A stretch of 64,000 nt of DNA, taken from Bacteroidota bacterium (GTDB taxonomy: Bacteria; Bacteroidota; Bacteroidia; Chitinophagales; Saprospiraceae). The notes under the pieces are model-generated. The model did no database searches. It saw nothing but the letters and a program-made list of their open reading frames with translations, and was not told the DNA's origin. The translations under genes were made by a program, and so were the position numbers. Of the stretch, positions 34,501-42,062 are shown piece after piece. The number at the start of each line of letters is the position of its first letter. Position 1 is the first letter of the stretch. Location: assembly GCA_020160935.1 (NCBI GenBank), contig JAIUPL010000019.1, positions 62,001 through 126,000 on the forward strand, read 5' to 3'.

Positions 34501-34686
34501 GGTGGTGCTATCCGCGGTTTCGCCTTCGGTATGTTTGTAGGTATCCTGTTTGGTACTTACTCTTCTATCTTCATCGCTTCTGCACTGGTGGTAGACTTCA
34601 CCAAAGAAGCAGTGATCGAGGAAGGCAAAATCACAGCAACCAAACCTGCAGAACCTGCCCCAGCCAAAACGGCTAAAGCAAAATAA
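31597..34686 (+). CDS. secDF: Fused protein-export membrane protein SecDF
   Basis: A 1029-residue fusion of SecD and SecF, as in many Bacteroidota. It uses the proton gradient to help the Sec translocon finish export. The SecD half starts [16 protein letters not shown] and has [16 protein letters not shown]. A long extracytoplasmic P1 region follows, then the membrane block with [29 protein letters not shown]. The SecF half has [16 protein letters not shown] and [16 protein letters not shown]. The start at 31597 was chosen because the upstream in-frame sequence is not SecD-like. The gene has its own promoter and a strong terminator. Confidence 0.97.
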   Translation: [1029 protein letters not shown]

Positions 34687-34710
34687 GATCAGGTTCTTTC
34701 TGAATACTCA

Positions 34711-34748
34711 AAACCTCCTTTCGGCAGTGCTCGAAAGGAGGTTTTTTT
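34711..34748 (+). terminator. Terminator after secDF
   Basis: AAACCTCCTTTCG (34711-34723) pairs with CGAAAGGAGGTTT (34732-34744) around an 8-nt loop, followed by a T run. Canonical rho-independent form, 24 nt after the stop. Confidence 0.92.
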
Positions 34749-34760
34749 ATTGTGAAAAAT

Positions 34761-34922
34761 AGACTTGTTGCGGTGGGAGTCTTTGGCGGTAAAAAAGCCA
34801 TTTTCCCGCCTGGCTTCGTTAAATTTTTCGCCGAATATACCCGATTTCGACTGCAAAATTTGCCTAACCAGTCGAAAAAATGGCATTTTTTTCCACTCAA
34901 AGCCTCCCACCGCAACAAGTCT
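34761..34922. repeat. Single-copy long inverted repeat upstream of glpF
   Basis: AGACTTGTTGCGGTGGGAG (34761 on) and CTCCCACCGCAACAAGTCT (ending 34922) are the outer arms. The imperfect pairing continues inward through AAAAAAGCCATTTT against AAAATGGCATTTTTTT. It has no 7/8-mer word structure and no second copy in the window. The loop carries CGCCGAATATACCCGATTTCG. Confidence 0.85.
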
Positions 34923-35022
34923 AATAAATTGTTGCCAAACGCCCCCTATCTTTCCGTCGCAGCGCAGGCCACCTTCTCCAGCCTCGCCCTGTTCAGTTTT
35001 TTATCAAAACGAAAAAGCAACC

Positions 35023-35730
35023 ATGAACAATTTTCTAGCAGAATTCCTGGGTACGGCTTTGCTCATTTTACTGGGCGATGGTGTGGTGGCAGGTGTGGTA
35101 CTCAAAGACACCAAAAGTGAAAATGCCGGCTGGATAGTCATTACTGTCGGCTGGGCAATGGCCGTCACGTTTGCCATTTATGCTGTCGGGGGTATCAGCG
35201 GCGCCCACCTCAACCCGGCCGTTACGCTCGGGCTGGCGGCTGCCGGGAAGTTTGCCTGGGCCGACGCAGGCACCTATATTCTGGCACAGGTAGCGGGTGC
35301 TATGTTGGGAGCCGCACTGGTTTGGTTGCAATACCTGCCGCACTGGTCACGTACGACCGATCCGGGCGCCAAACTGGCTGTATTCTGTACAGGACCGGCC
35401 ATTCGCCACACCACGGCCAATGTGATCAGCGAGTTTTTGGGAACCTTCGTGCTCTTGTTTGGAATTATGGCACTGGGCGCCAACAGATTTGCCGAAGGAC
35501 TGAATCCTTTGGTCGTAGGCGGCCTGGTATTGTCCATCGGTTTGTCGCTGGGTGGCACTACCGGTTATGCTATCAATCCCGCGCGCGACCTGGGCCCACG
35601 TATTGCACATGCCCTTTTACCTATTCCCGGAAAAGGCGATTCCGACTGGTCATATGCCTGGATTCCGGTAGTAGGGCCGATTCTGGGCGGCATTTGTGGA
35701 GCACTGACCTACCAGGCCCTGCTCATGTAG
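35023..35730 (+). CDS. glpF: Glycerol facilitator, aquaglyceroporin (MIP family)
   Basis: A 235-residue channel protein with six membrane helices and two NPA half-helices: HLNPAVTLG in the first half and INPARDLGPR in the second. The Asp after the second NPAR is the mark of glycerol-conducting GlpF channels, as opposed to water-only AqpZ. GDGVVAGVVLKDTKSENAGW is likewise GlpF-like. It should pass glycerol or similar small solutes into the cytoplasm. No glycerol kinase lies beside it. The TAG stop sits at the outer edge of the family A palindrome shared with the convergent pfkA. Confidence 0.93.
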   Translation: MNNFLAEFLGTALLILLGDGVVAGVVLKDTKSENAGWIVITVGWAMAVTFAIYAVGGISGAHLNPAVTLGLAAAGKFAWADAGTYILAQVAGAMLGAALVWLQYLPHWSRTTDPGAKLAVFCTGPAIRHTTANVISEFLGTFVLLFGIMALGANRFAEGLNPLVVGGLVLSIGLSLGGTTGYAINPARDLGPRIAHALLPIPGKGDSDWSYAWIPVVGPILGGICGALTYQALLM

Positions 35731-35874
35731 TTATTGGTTATTAGTTATTGGTTATTAGGGGTTGGTAAGGGTTTATTTTCAGCGATGCTTGGCTGCACAA
35801 TTAATGAAGCCATGTATTTGTGAAAATAAACCCTTACCAACCCCTAATAACCAATAACTAATAACCAATAACTA
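35728..35874. repeat. Intergenic inverted repeat, family A copy 4 (between convergent genes)
   Basis: TTATTGG/TTATTAG heptads with inner GGGTTTATTTTCA... and its complement. The inner core is the least perfect of the family A copies (GCGATGCTTGGC against GCCATGTATTTG). The glpF TAG (35728-35730) and the pfkA TAG (35872-35874) are its two ends. Confidence 0.93.
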
Positions 35875-36861
35875 TTGCGCGAGGATATGCGCCATCCGCA
35901 GCAGTTCCTTGTTCACGTTTTTGCTCTTGTTGATGGCTTCGGCAAAGGGGGTGAATGCGACATTGTTGTTTCGAATGCCTACCATCACGCCTGATTTTCC
36001 GTTGAGCAATGCTTCTACTGCATTAAAACCGAGGATACTGGCCAGCACACGGTCGAACGAACTGGGCGATCCGCCGCGCTGGAGGTGACCGATCACGCTG
36101 ACTTTTATGTCGTCGTAGAAGTCGATTTTACCTTCCACCAGTTTGGCGATATCGTACACGGTGCCCATATGGTTGCCTTCCGCTACAATCACGATACTGA
36201 ATAATTTGGAGCGTTTGGCGCTGCGTTTCAGCAATTTTATCACATCGTCGATGGAAGAATCTTCCTCCGGAATCATGACGCCGCCTGCGCCGCCAGCGAT
36301 GGCTGTATGCAGGGCGATAAACCCAGAATGACGTCCCATTACCTCCACAAAAAACAGGCGATTGTGCGAGTCGGCTGTATCACGGATTTTATCGACGGCC
36401 TGCACGGCAGTATTAACGGCAGTATCGAAGCCGATGGTGAAATCGGTGCCAAAGAGGTCGTTGTCGATGGTGCCCGGAATGCCGATTACAGGAATATCCG
36501 GAAATTCCTTCATGAAATAGGTAGCCCCGGTAAATGTACCATTGCCGCCGATAGCAATGAGGGCATCGATGTCGTTGTCGACCAGATTTTCGTATGCCTG
36601 TTTGCGGCCCTCCGGCGTCATGAAACGTTGGCTGCGCGCCGTTTTGAGCACTGTACCGCCTCTGTGGATGATATTACTGACATCGCTGGTTTCCAGTCGT
36701 TTAATCGTTCCGTCGATCATCCCCTCGTAACCACGCATGATGCCATATATGTGCAGGTCATTGTTGAACGCATTGCGCACAATAGCCCTGACGGCGGCGT
36801 TCATACCTGGCGCATCACCACCGGAAGTAAACACCGCTATTCTTTTTATTTCCTTGTTCAT
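35872..36861 (-). CDS. pfkA: ATP-type 6-phosphofructokinase
   Basis: A 329-residue glycolytic enzyme phosphorylating fructose 6-phosphate. FTSGGDAPGMNAA (11-23) forms the ATP loop, TIDND (131-135) holds the catalytic Asp, and VEVMGRHSGFIAL is the sugar-binding region. One position is odd: the family's Mg-binding GGDG motif reads GGNG (105-108), so the Asp equivalent to E. coli Asp103 is Asn107. Overall length and the remaining motifs argue for a folded, probably active enzyme. It follows the GlcNAc-kinase-like gene by 13 nt, so the two are likely co-transcribed. The stop codon lies in a palindrome arm. Confidence 0.95.
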   Translation of the reverse strand: MNKEIKRIAVFTSGGDAPGMNAAVRAIVRNAFNNDLHIYGIMRGYEGMIDGTIKRLETSDVSNIIHRGGTVLKTARSQRFMTPEGRKQAYENLVDNDIDALIAIGGNGTFTGATYFMKEFPDIPVIGIPGTIDNDLFGTDFTIGFDTAVNTAVQAVDKIRDTADSHNRLFFVEVMGRHSGFIALHTAIAGGAGGVMIPEEDSSIDDVIKLLKRSAKRSKLFSIVIVAEGNHMGTVYDIAKLVEGKIDFYDDIKVSVIGHLQRGGSPSSFDRVLASILGFNAVEALLNGKSGVMVGIRNNNVAFTPFAEAINKSKNVNKELLRMAHILAQ

Positions 36862-36874
36862 GATTTACTGTAAA

Positions 36875-37720
36875 TTAGTCAGTTGGATGCATGTGATAGT
36901 CGGCCAACTGGTAAATCGGCTTCCTGATAATGGAGCCGAGTTTGAGTTTGCGTTCTTCCATGCATTTGGAAAGTACATCCTGAAAATGGTAGGCAATAGA
37001 GCCTACAAAATGCACTGGAACGTATTGATAGCCATTGTATTTGCATACCTGACGATCGAGAAATTCTCCCAGGCAGTTGGATACCATTTCACGGACGAAA
37101 GGGTGTTGCAGGTTATCACCAAGAAAGCGGGTAAAAGTTGCCAGATAAGCATTAGCGCCTTTTTCGTACACACGGTCCTTGATGGCGTCCATACCTTCAG
37201 GGTAGGCTTCATCGAAAGCAGCATTGAGGTCGGTCGGCAATTCCCGGTAGAATTTGGCACGTAGCAAGGCCTTGCCCAGGTGCGTACCGCTACCTTCATC
37301 GCCGAGCAACCAGCCCAGAGAAGGTACATTGTCCAGAATATCTGTGCCATCGTAGTAGCAACTGTTGGAACCCGTACCCAGGATACAGCAAATGCCCGCA
37401 CTGCGCCCGCAGGTAGCGCGTGCAGCCGCCAGCAAATCGTGTTCTACTTCCACTTTTGCTTTGGGAAATACCGCTCGCAGGGCTTTCGCTACGATTTCGG
37501 CGCGATGCTCGTCGTGTACGCCGGTACCATAGAAAAATATTTCCTTCACGTCTTTCGGAGTGAGTTTCGACGCCAGTTGTCCCTCCACAATGGCCTGAAT
37601 TTCTTCAGTTGTATGAAAAAACGGGCTGAATCCTACCGTGTTTTCCAGGCGCTGATCACGTCCGCCATTCAGCAGAAGCCAATCGCATTTGGTAGAGCCA
37701 CAATCTGCTATAATAACCAT
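36875..37720 (-). CDS. N-acetylglucosamine kinase-like protein (BadF/BcrA ATPase family)
   Basis: A 281-residue ASKHA-fold kinase. The phosphate-1 loop is ADCGSTKCDWLLL at the N-terminus. FYGTGVHDEHRAEI and CCILGTGSNSCYYDG match the second phosphate and sugar regions, and LGWLLGDEGSGTHLGKALL is typical of the GlcNAc kinase/BadF family. It probably phosphorylates an amino sugar in the cytoplasm, feeding products into the glycolysis gene pfkA that follows 13 nt downstream. The exact substrate is inferred from family only. Confidence 0.88.
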   Translation of the reverse strand: MVIIADCGSTKCDWLLLNGGRDQRLENTVGFSPFFHTTEEIQAIVEGQLASKLTPKDVKEIFFYGTGVHDEHRAEIVAKALRAVFPKAKVEVEHDLLAAARATCGRSAGICCILGTGSNSCYYDGTDILDNVPSLGWLLGDEGSGTHLGKALLRAKFYRELPTDLNAAFDEAYPEGMDAIKDRVYEKGANAYLATFTRFLGDNLQHPFVREMVSNCLGEFLDRQVCKYNGYQYVPVHFVGSIAYHFQDVLSKCMEERKLKLGSIIRKPIYQLADYHMHPTD

Positions 37721-37845
37721 AACTAAATTCTAAAAGATTGACAATGAACGGCCTGTGGACACTTGAATGCCGCTCTGCCGTAAAAAATTCAAGTTCGGGT
37801 ACTATTTGTAAAAAATACACGAATGCCGCAAAAATAGACTATTCC

Positions 37846-38022
37846 GGTTATTATTTAGGTATTAGTTATCAGTTATTAGTTATTGGTTATTAGGGGTGGG
37901 TAAGGGTTTATTTTCACGGAAGTTTGGCTTCTCTATTTGTGTGGCCAAACTTTTGTGAAAGTAAACCCTTACCAGCCCTGATAACCAATAACTAATAACC
38001 AATAACTAATAACTGATAACCA
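37846..38022. repeat. Intergenic inverted repeat, family A copy 5 (divergent region)
   Basis: Long runs of TTATTAG/TTATCAG/TTATTGG heptads on both sides. The inner arm is GGGTTTATTTTCACGGAAG and the loop CTTCTCTATTTGTGTGG is in reverse orientation. That loop is the exact reverse complement of the one in the copy at 38423-38581. The element separates divergent genes. The rest of the 37721-38101 gap shows nothing further that I recognise. Confidence 0.92.
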
Positions 38023-38101
38023 ACAGGCAAGGCAGCGAAATCATCGTTTTGTCGTTTCCTGTAAAAAGCATTCATCTTTTCACCTTTAATTTTTCGCGCC
38101 G

Positions 38102-38437
38102 ATGTATCCATTTATTACGCTGGGTATACTTTGGCTGGCTGCACCGTTTGTCGCCTATTTTTACCAGAAACAATCCGTTCATTTCGTCAAATCACTGGCG
38201 CTGTGGAGTGGAATATTGCTGGCCTGGTATTACCTGATGGGCGCCCTTGGATACAAGGCAATGGGCGAAGAAGGCGATTACAACGCCTGGACAGTCGTCT
38301 GGTGGATGCTGAATTTTCTGGTTTTTCAGGCACTGCGCCTCCCGCCGCATCCGGCACGCACCATACTCATTGCGCCGCTGCTCCTCTTTATTTGTTGTGT
38401 ATGCCTTTGGGTGACGATGATCGTTATCAGTTATTAG
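38102..38437 (+). CDS. Small hypothetical membrane protein
   Basis: A 111-residue protein with three to four predicted membrane helices (FITLGILWLAAPFVAYFY, FVKSLALWSGILLAWYYL, VVWWMLNFLVFQAL, TILIAPLLLFICCVCLWVTM). I recognise no family. It is flanked by two family A palindromes whose loops are exact reverse complements. The last residues VISY and the TAG stop are encoded inside the downstream copy. The ATG at 38102 is the first in a frame that starts with a hydrophobic stretch. Function unknown; the flanking repeats raise the chance of a mobile cassette. Confidence 0.7.
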   Translation: MYPFITLGILWLAAPFVAYFYQKQSVHFVKSLALWSGILLAWYYLMGALGYKAMGEEGDYNAWTVVWWMLNFLVFQALRLPPHPARTILIAPLLLFICCVCLWVTMIVISY

Positions 38438-38581
38438 TTATTGGTTATTGGTTATCAGGGGTGGGTAAGGGTTTATTTTCACAAAAGTTTGGCCACACAA
38501 ATAGAGAAGCCAAACTTTTGTGAAAATAAACCCTTACCCACCCCTAATAACCAATAACCAATAACCAATAACTGATAACTA
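38423..38581. repeat. Intergenic inverted repeat, family A copy 6 (between convergent genes)
   Basis: TTATCAG/TTATTAG/TTATTGG heptads, with a near-perfect inner arm GGGTTTATTTTCACAAAAG and its complement. It contains the stop of the small membrane protein in one arm and the stop of prfC at the other end. Confidence 0.94.
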
Positions 38582-40162
38582 TATATCCGAAGTAAAATGG
38601 AACTGCACTTTCGGGAAGTTTTCCTGGGCGGTTTGCAGTACCCAGGCGGTTTCTGCCAGGAAAACGATGTTTCCATCATTGTCTTTTGCGATATCGCGTT
38701 TTCTGCGGTCGAGGAATTCGGCCATGGCCTTGGGATCGTCTGAGGTAACCCAGCAGGCTTTGTGCAGGTTGACGGGTTCGTAGCGGCATTTGGAGCCGTA
38801 TTCGCTTTCCAGGCGGTGCTGGATCACCTCGAATTGCAATTGGCCAACAGTACCAATGATGCGGCGGCCATCGCTTTGGCGAACAAACATTTGCGCCACA
38901 CCTTCGTCCATGAGTTGTTCCAGGCCTTTGGCAAACTGCTTTTGTTTGAGCGGGTCGGCATTTTCCACGTACCGGAACTGTTCGGGCGAGAACGATGGGA
39001 TGCCTTTAAAATGCAGCATTTCCCCTTCGGTGAGGGTATCGCCAATTTTAAAGTTGCCCGAATCGTAGAGTCCGACCACGTCGCCCGGATAGGCTTCTTC
39101 CAACAGCGTTTTTTTGGAGGCCATAAACATAGTCGGGTTGGGGAATTTCATGTCGCGCCCGAGGCGGATGTGGCGATAGTTCTTGTTGCGCTCGAATTTT
39201 CCGGAACAAATGCGCAGAAACGCGATACGGTCGCGGTGACGGGGGTCCATATTGGCAAAAATCTTGAACACGAAGCCGCTGAATTTCTCTTCTTCCGGCG
39301 TTACCAGGCGCTCTTCCGTTTGGCGTGGAAGCGGAGTGGGGGCAATTTCCACAAAGCAATCGAGCATTTCCTTCACCCCGAAATTATTGACCGCCGAACC
39401 AAAAAACACGGGGCAGATGTTGCCATTCCGGTAATCGTCTCTTTTAAATTCCGGATAAACCGTTTCCACCACTTCCACTTCTTCCCGGAGTTCGCGGGCA
39501 GCCGTATCGCCGATGTGTTTTTCCAGGTCGGGGCTGGCGAGGTCTTCAAAAACGATGATGTCCTCCTCTTCCTGTTTGCTGTGCGGGTTGAACAACACCA
39601 GTTTGCGTTCGTAGAGGTTGTACACGCCTTTGAAACGTTGACCCATGCCGATAGGCCACGACAGCGGGCGGACTTTCACATCCAGTTTTTGTTCAATTTC
39701 ATCGAGCAGGTCGAAAGCGTCCTTGCCCTCGCGGTCCATTTTATTGACAAAGAAAATGATGGGCGTATCGCGCATACGGCACACTTTGGTGAGTTTTTCC
39801 GTCTGCTTTTCCACACCATTGGCTACGTCGACCACTACAATGGCCGAGTCGACCGCCGTGAGGGTGCGGTAGGTATCTTCTGCAAAATCTTCGTGACCCG
39901 GTGTATCCAGGATGTTGATTTGCAGGTTTCTGTATTCAAACCCCATTACCGAGGTACTCACCGAGATACCACGCTGGCGCTCGATCTCCATGAAGTCGGA
40001 CACCGTGCTTTTTTTGATCTTGTTGCTTTTTACCGCTCCGGCCGTTTGAATGGCGCCACCAAAAAGCAGCAGTTTTTCCGTCAGGGTGGTTTTACCGGCG
40101 TCGGGGTGGGCTACAATGGCAAAGGTGCGGCGGCGGTGGAGTTCGGAAATATATTCGGACAT
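38579..40162 (-). CDS. prfC: Peptide chain release factor 3
   Basis: A 527-residue translational GTPase that removes RF1/RF2 from the ribosome after termination. The G1 loop is [15 protein letters not shown], the switch region [13 protein letters not shown]3 DTPGHEDF and G4 NKMDRE. Domain II/III sequences such as [10 protein letters not shown] follow. The ATG at 40162 ([24 protein letters not shown]) gives the standard RF3 length; the frame is open further upstream without homology. The TAG stop lies in the arm of a palindrome shared with the convergent small membrane protein gene. A run of GAGGTGA heptads lies directly upstream of the start. Confidence 0.97.
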   Translation of the reverse strand: MSEYISELHRRRTFAIVAHPDAGKTTLTEKLLLFGGAIQTAGAVKSNKIKKSTVSDFMEIERQRGISVSTSVMGFEYRNLQINILDTPGHEDFAEDTYRTLTAVDSAIVVVDVANGVEKQTEKLTKVCRMRDTPIIFFVNKMDREGKDAFDLLDEIEQKLDVKVRPLSWPIGMGQRFKGVYNLYERKLVLFNPHSKQEEEDIIVFEDLASPDLEKHIGDTAARELREEVEVVETVYPEFKRDDYRNGNICPVFFGSAVNNFGVKEMLDCFVEIAPTPLPRQTEERLVTPEEEKFSGFVFKIFANMDPRHRDRIAFLRICSGKFERNKNYRHIRLGRDMKFPNPTMFMASKKTLLEEAYPGDVVGLYDSGNFKIGDTLTEGEMLHFKGIPSFSPEQFRYVENADPLKQKQFAKGLEQLMDEGVAQMFVRQSDGRRIIGTVGQLQFEVIQHRLESEYGSKCRYEPVNLHKACWVTSDDPKAMAEFLDRRKRDIAKDNDGNIVFLAETAWVLQTAQENFPKVQFHFTSDI

Positions 40163-40167
40163 GAAAC

Positions 40168-40198
40168 AGAGGTGAGAGGTGAGAGGTGAGATGTGAGA
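40168..40198. repeat. Single-arm GAGGTGA heptad run
   Basis: Four tandem GAGGTGA/GATGTGA heptads upstream of prfC without a complementary arm. They resemble half of the palindromic intergenic elements. Confidence 0.7.
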
Positions 40199-40329
40199 GC
40201 GGGTGAGTACTCCCACAGTCTGCAAAACGGGCGCAAAGGTAGGACTTTACGTTCAATTTTTGGCGCCAGTGGTATAATTTGAAGGCTTGTGTACTTTTGC
40301 CTGCTTCTACTCACCCTAAATTTGGAAAC

Positions 40330-40629
40330 ATGACTTTTCTGTTGAAAATCGTCTACTACGGGCTTATGGCGGCCACCTGCCTGGGCAACCTGTTTTTCTT
40401 TGGCTCCTCGTTGATTGGCGTGGGAAATGGCAGTGTAAAAATCGGCGAACGGCTATGTATGCTCGTCGCGTCTTTGGTGGCGGGCGCCATTTTGTATCAG
40501 GCCTACCGGGTCGGGCACGTCGCAGAGGCCTGGGGCACCGGTATCGCATATGTATTTGCGGCCCTCGTGGCTTTTCTGGTGATATATATCGGGGGAATTT
40601 TTGCTTTTGTGAAAGTACACTGGCAGTAG
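40330..40629 (+). CDS. Small hypothetical membrane protein
   Basis: A 99-residue protein with three predicted membrane helices (FLLKIVYYGLMAATCLGNLFF, LCMLVASLVAGAILYQAY, GIAYVFAALVAFLVIYIGGIFAFV). No family recognised. The ATG at 40330 directly precedes the first helix. A TACTTTTG box (40292-40299) lies about 30 nt upstream and could be its promoter. The stop codon is followed at once by the GTGAGAGA-type palindrome. Confidence 0.7.
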   Translation: MTFLLKIVYYGLMAATCLGNLFFFGSSLIGVGNGSVKIGERLCMLVASLVAGAILYQAYRVGHVAEAWGTGIAYVFAALVAFLVIYIGGIFAFVKVHWQ

Positions 40630-40875
40630 AGAGAGGTGAGAGGGTGAGAGAGTGAGAAGGTGAGAGAGTGAGAAGGTGAGAGAGTGAGAAGGTGAGAGAG
40701 TGAGAGTTCGTAGAGTGGACCGCTTCGCTCCTAAATTTTTAAAATGAGTCATTCACATAATTCAAACAGTTACTTTTGCCCCCTAATTATCTCATCCTCT
40801 CACTCTCTCACACCTCTCACTCTCTCACTCTCTCACACTCTCACTCTCTCACTCTCTCACTCTCTCACTCTCTGT
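40629..40875. repeat. Intergenic inverted repeat, family B copy 1 (GTGAGAGA octads)
   Basis: The left arm (40629-40707) and right arm (40797-40875) are built of GTGAGAGA/GTGAGAAG octads and their complements. An inner CGTAGAGTGGACC motif is present. The unpaired middle holds a TACTTTTG promoter-like box (40771-40778). The right arm ends 1 nt before the nspC ATG. Confidence 0.9.
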
Positions 40876-40876
40876 G

Positions 40877-42016
40877 ATGTTGATCAATAAAATCCCTTCC
40901 CCTTGTTTTGTGCTGGATGAGACACGCTTCCGCCAGAACCTGTCGCTCATAGCGCGTGTACAAAAAGAAGCAGGCGTACAAATCATTCTGGCTTTTAAAG
41001 GATTCGCCATGTGGAGTGCATTTCCGATTGTTCGGGAGTATGTGCAAGGCGCTACGGCTTCTTCTTTGAGTGAGGCGCGCTTGTGTTTTGAGGAAATGAA
41101 AACCAAAGCGCACACGTATTCCGTAGCGTATGCACCGCGTGAGTTTGGCAAAATATTAGGCTATTCGAGTCATATTACCTTCAATTCCATTGGACAATAC
41201 CGCCGTTTCCGCAAGAAAGTACAGGCAGCCAAAGAACCGGTGAGCCCTGGCATTCGGGTAAATCCGGGATGGTCGCCAGTCGGAACAGCGTTGTACAACC
41301 CTGCCTCGCCGGGGTCGCGGCTGGGCGAACCCGTCGAAAATTTTAAAGGAAAACTGCCCGAAGGTATCGAAGGCCTGCATTTCCACACCCTTTGTGAAAG
41401 CAGCAGTTACGACCTGGAAAAAACGCTGGAATACTTCGAAGGACAGTTCGGCGCTTTTTTGCCACAGGTGAAATGGGTGAACTTTGGCGGCGGCCATCTG
41501 ATGACACGCAAAGGTTATGACGTAGAGCACCTGATCAGCGTTTTGAAAGCCTTCAAAAAAAGACATCCCCATTTGCATGTGCTGCTCGAACCGGGCAGCG
41601 CCTTTGCCTGGGATACCGGCGTACTGGTATCGAGCGTGCTCGATATTGTGCACAACAAAAAGGTAAAAACGGCGATCCTGGATGTGTCGTTTACGGCTCA
41701 TATGCCCGACACCCTGGAAATGCCATATCGTCCGCGGGTACAGGGAGCGTCGGAAGAACCGGTTGCCGGCCAGCCGCAATACAGACTGGGCGGCGTGAGT
41801 TGCCTGAGCGGCGATTTTCTGGAAGCGTACTCTTTTGAAAAACCCTTAAAAGTGGGGCAGAAAGTCGTTTTCGAAGATATGATCCACTACACTATGGTAA
41901 AAACGACCACTTTTAATGGCGTTACACACCCGTCTATCGCCATTTGGCGACAGGATGGCACGCTGGATGTGGTGCGCCGATTTGGGTACAATGACTACAA
42001 ACGGCGGTTGTCCTGA
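40877..42016 (+). CDS. nspC: Carboxynorspermidine/carboxyspermidine decarboxylase
   Basis: A 379-residue PLP enzyme of the alanine-racemase-like fold that makes norspermidine or spermidine by the carboxy-polyamine route common in Bacteroidota. The PLP lysine is K41 in AFKGFAMW. HFHTLCES, NFGGGH and LEPGSAF are cofactor and substrate loops, and CLSGDFLEAY holds the dimer-interface Cys/Asp. The ATG at 40877 follows the palindrome arm directly; a GTG 3 nt earlier is also possible. The gene ends in a strong terminator (42021-42058). No carboxynorspermidine synthase gene is adjacent. Confidence 0.95.
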   Translation: MLINKIPSPCFVLDETRFRQNLSLIARVQKEAGVQIILAFKGFAMWSAFPIVREYVQGATASSLSEARLCFEEMKTKAHTYSVAYAPREFGKILGYSSHITFNSIGQYRRFRKKVQAAKEPVSPGIRVNPGWSPVGTALYNPASPGSRLGEPVENFKGKLPEGIEGLHFHTLCESSSYDLEKTLEYFEGQFGAFLPQVKWVNFGGGHLMTRKGYDVEHLISVLKAFKKRHPHLHVLLEPGSAFAWDTGVLVSSVLDIVHNKKVKTAILDVSFTAHMPDTLEMPYRPRVQGASEEPVAGQPQYRLGGVSCLSGDFLEAYSFEKPLKVGQKVVFEDMIHYTMVKTTTFNGVTHPSIAIWRQDGTLDVVRRFGYNDYKRRLS

Positions 42017-42020
42017 TTTT

Positions 42021-42058
42021 AACGTCGGCAGGGTTTGGAACCCTGCCGACGTTTTTTT
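42021..42058 (+). terminator. Terminator after nspC (CCGGCAGGG-type palindrome)
   Basis: AACGTCGGCAGGGTT pairs with AACCCTGCCGACGTT around TGG, followed by seven T. It differs from the palindrome at 24085-24117 by one base pair in the stem. Confidence 0.9.
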
Positions 42059-42062
42059 CCCC

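Noticed and set aside
38762-40189. A 475-codon open frame antisense to prfC
   Set aside because: prfC motifs are complete on the other strand, and the antisense product is His/Phe-rich without family motifs.
40629-40875. Possible simple-sequence phase-variation tract
   Set aside because: The octads are degenerate and lie outside the coding frame, ending 1 nt before the start codon; slippage would not change a reading frame.
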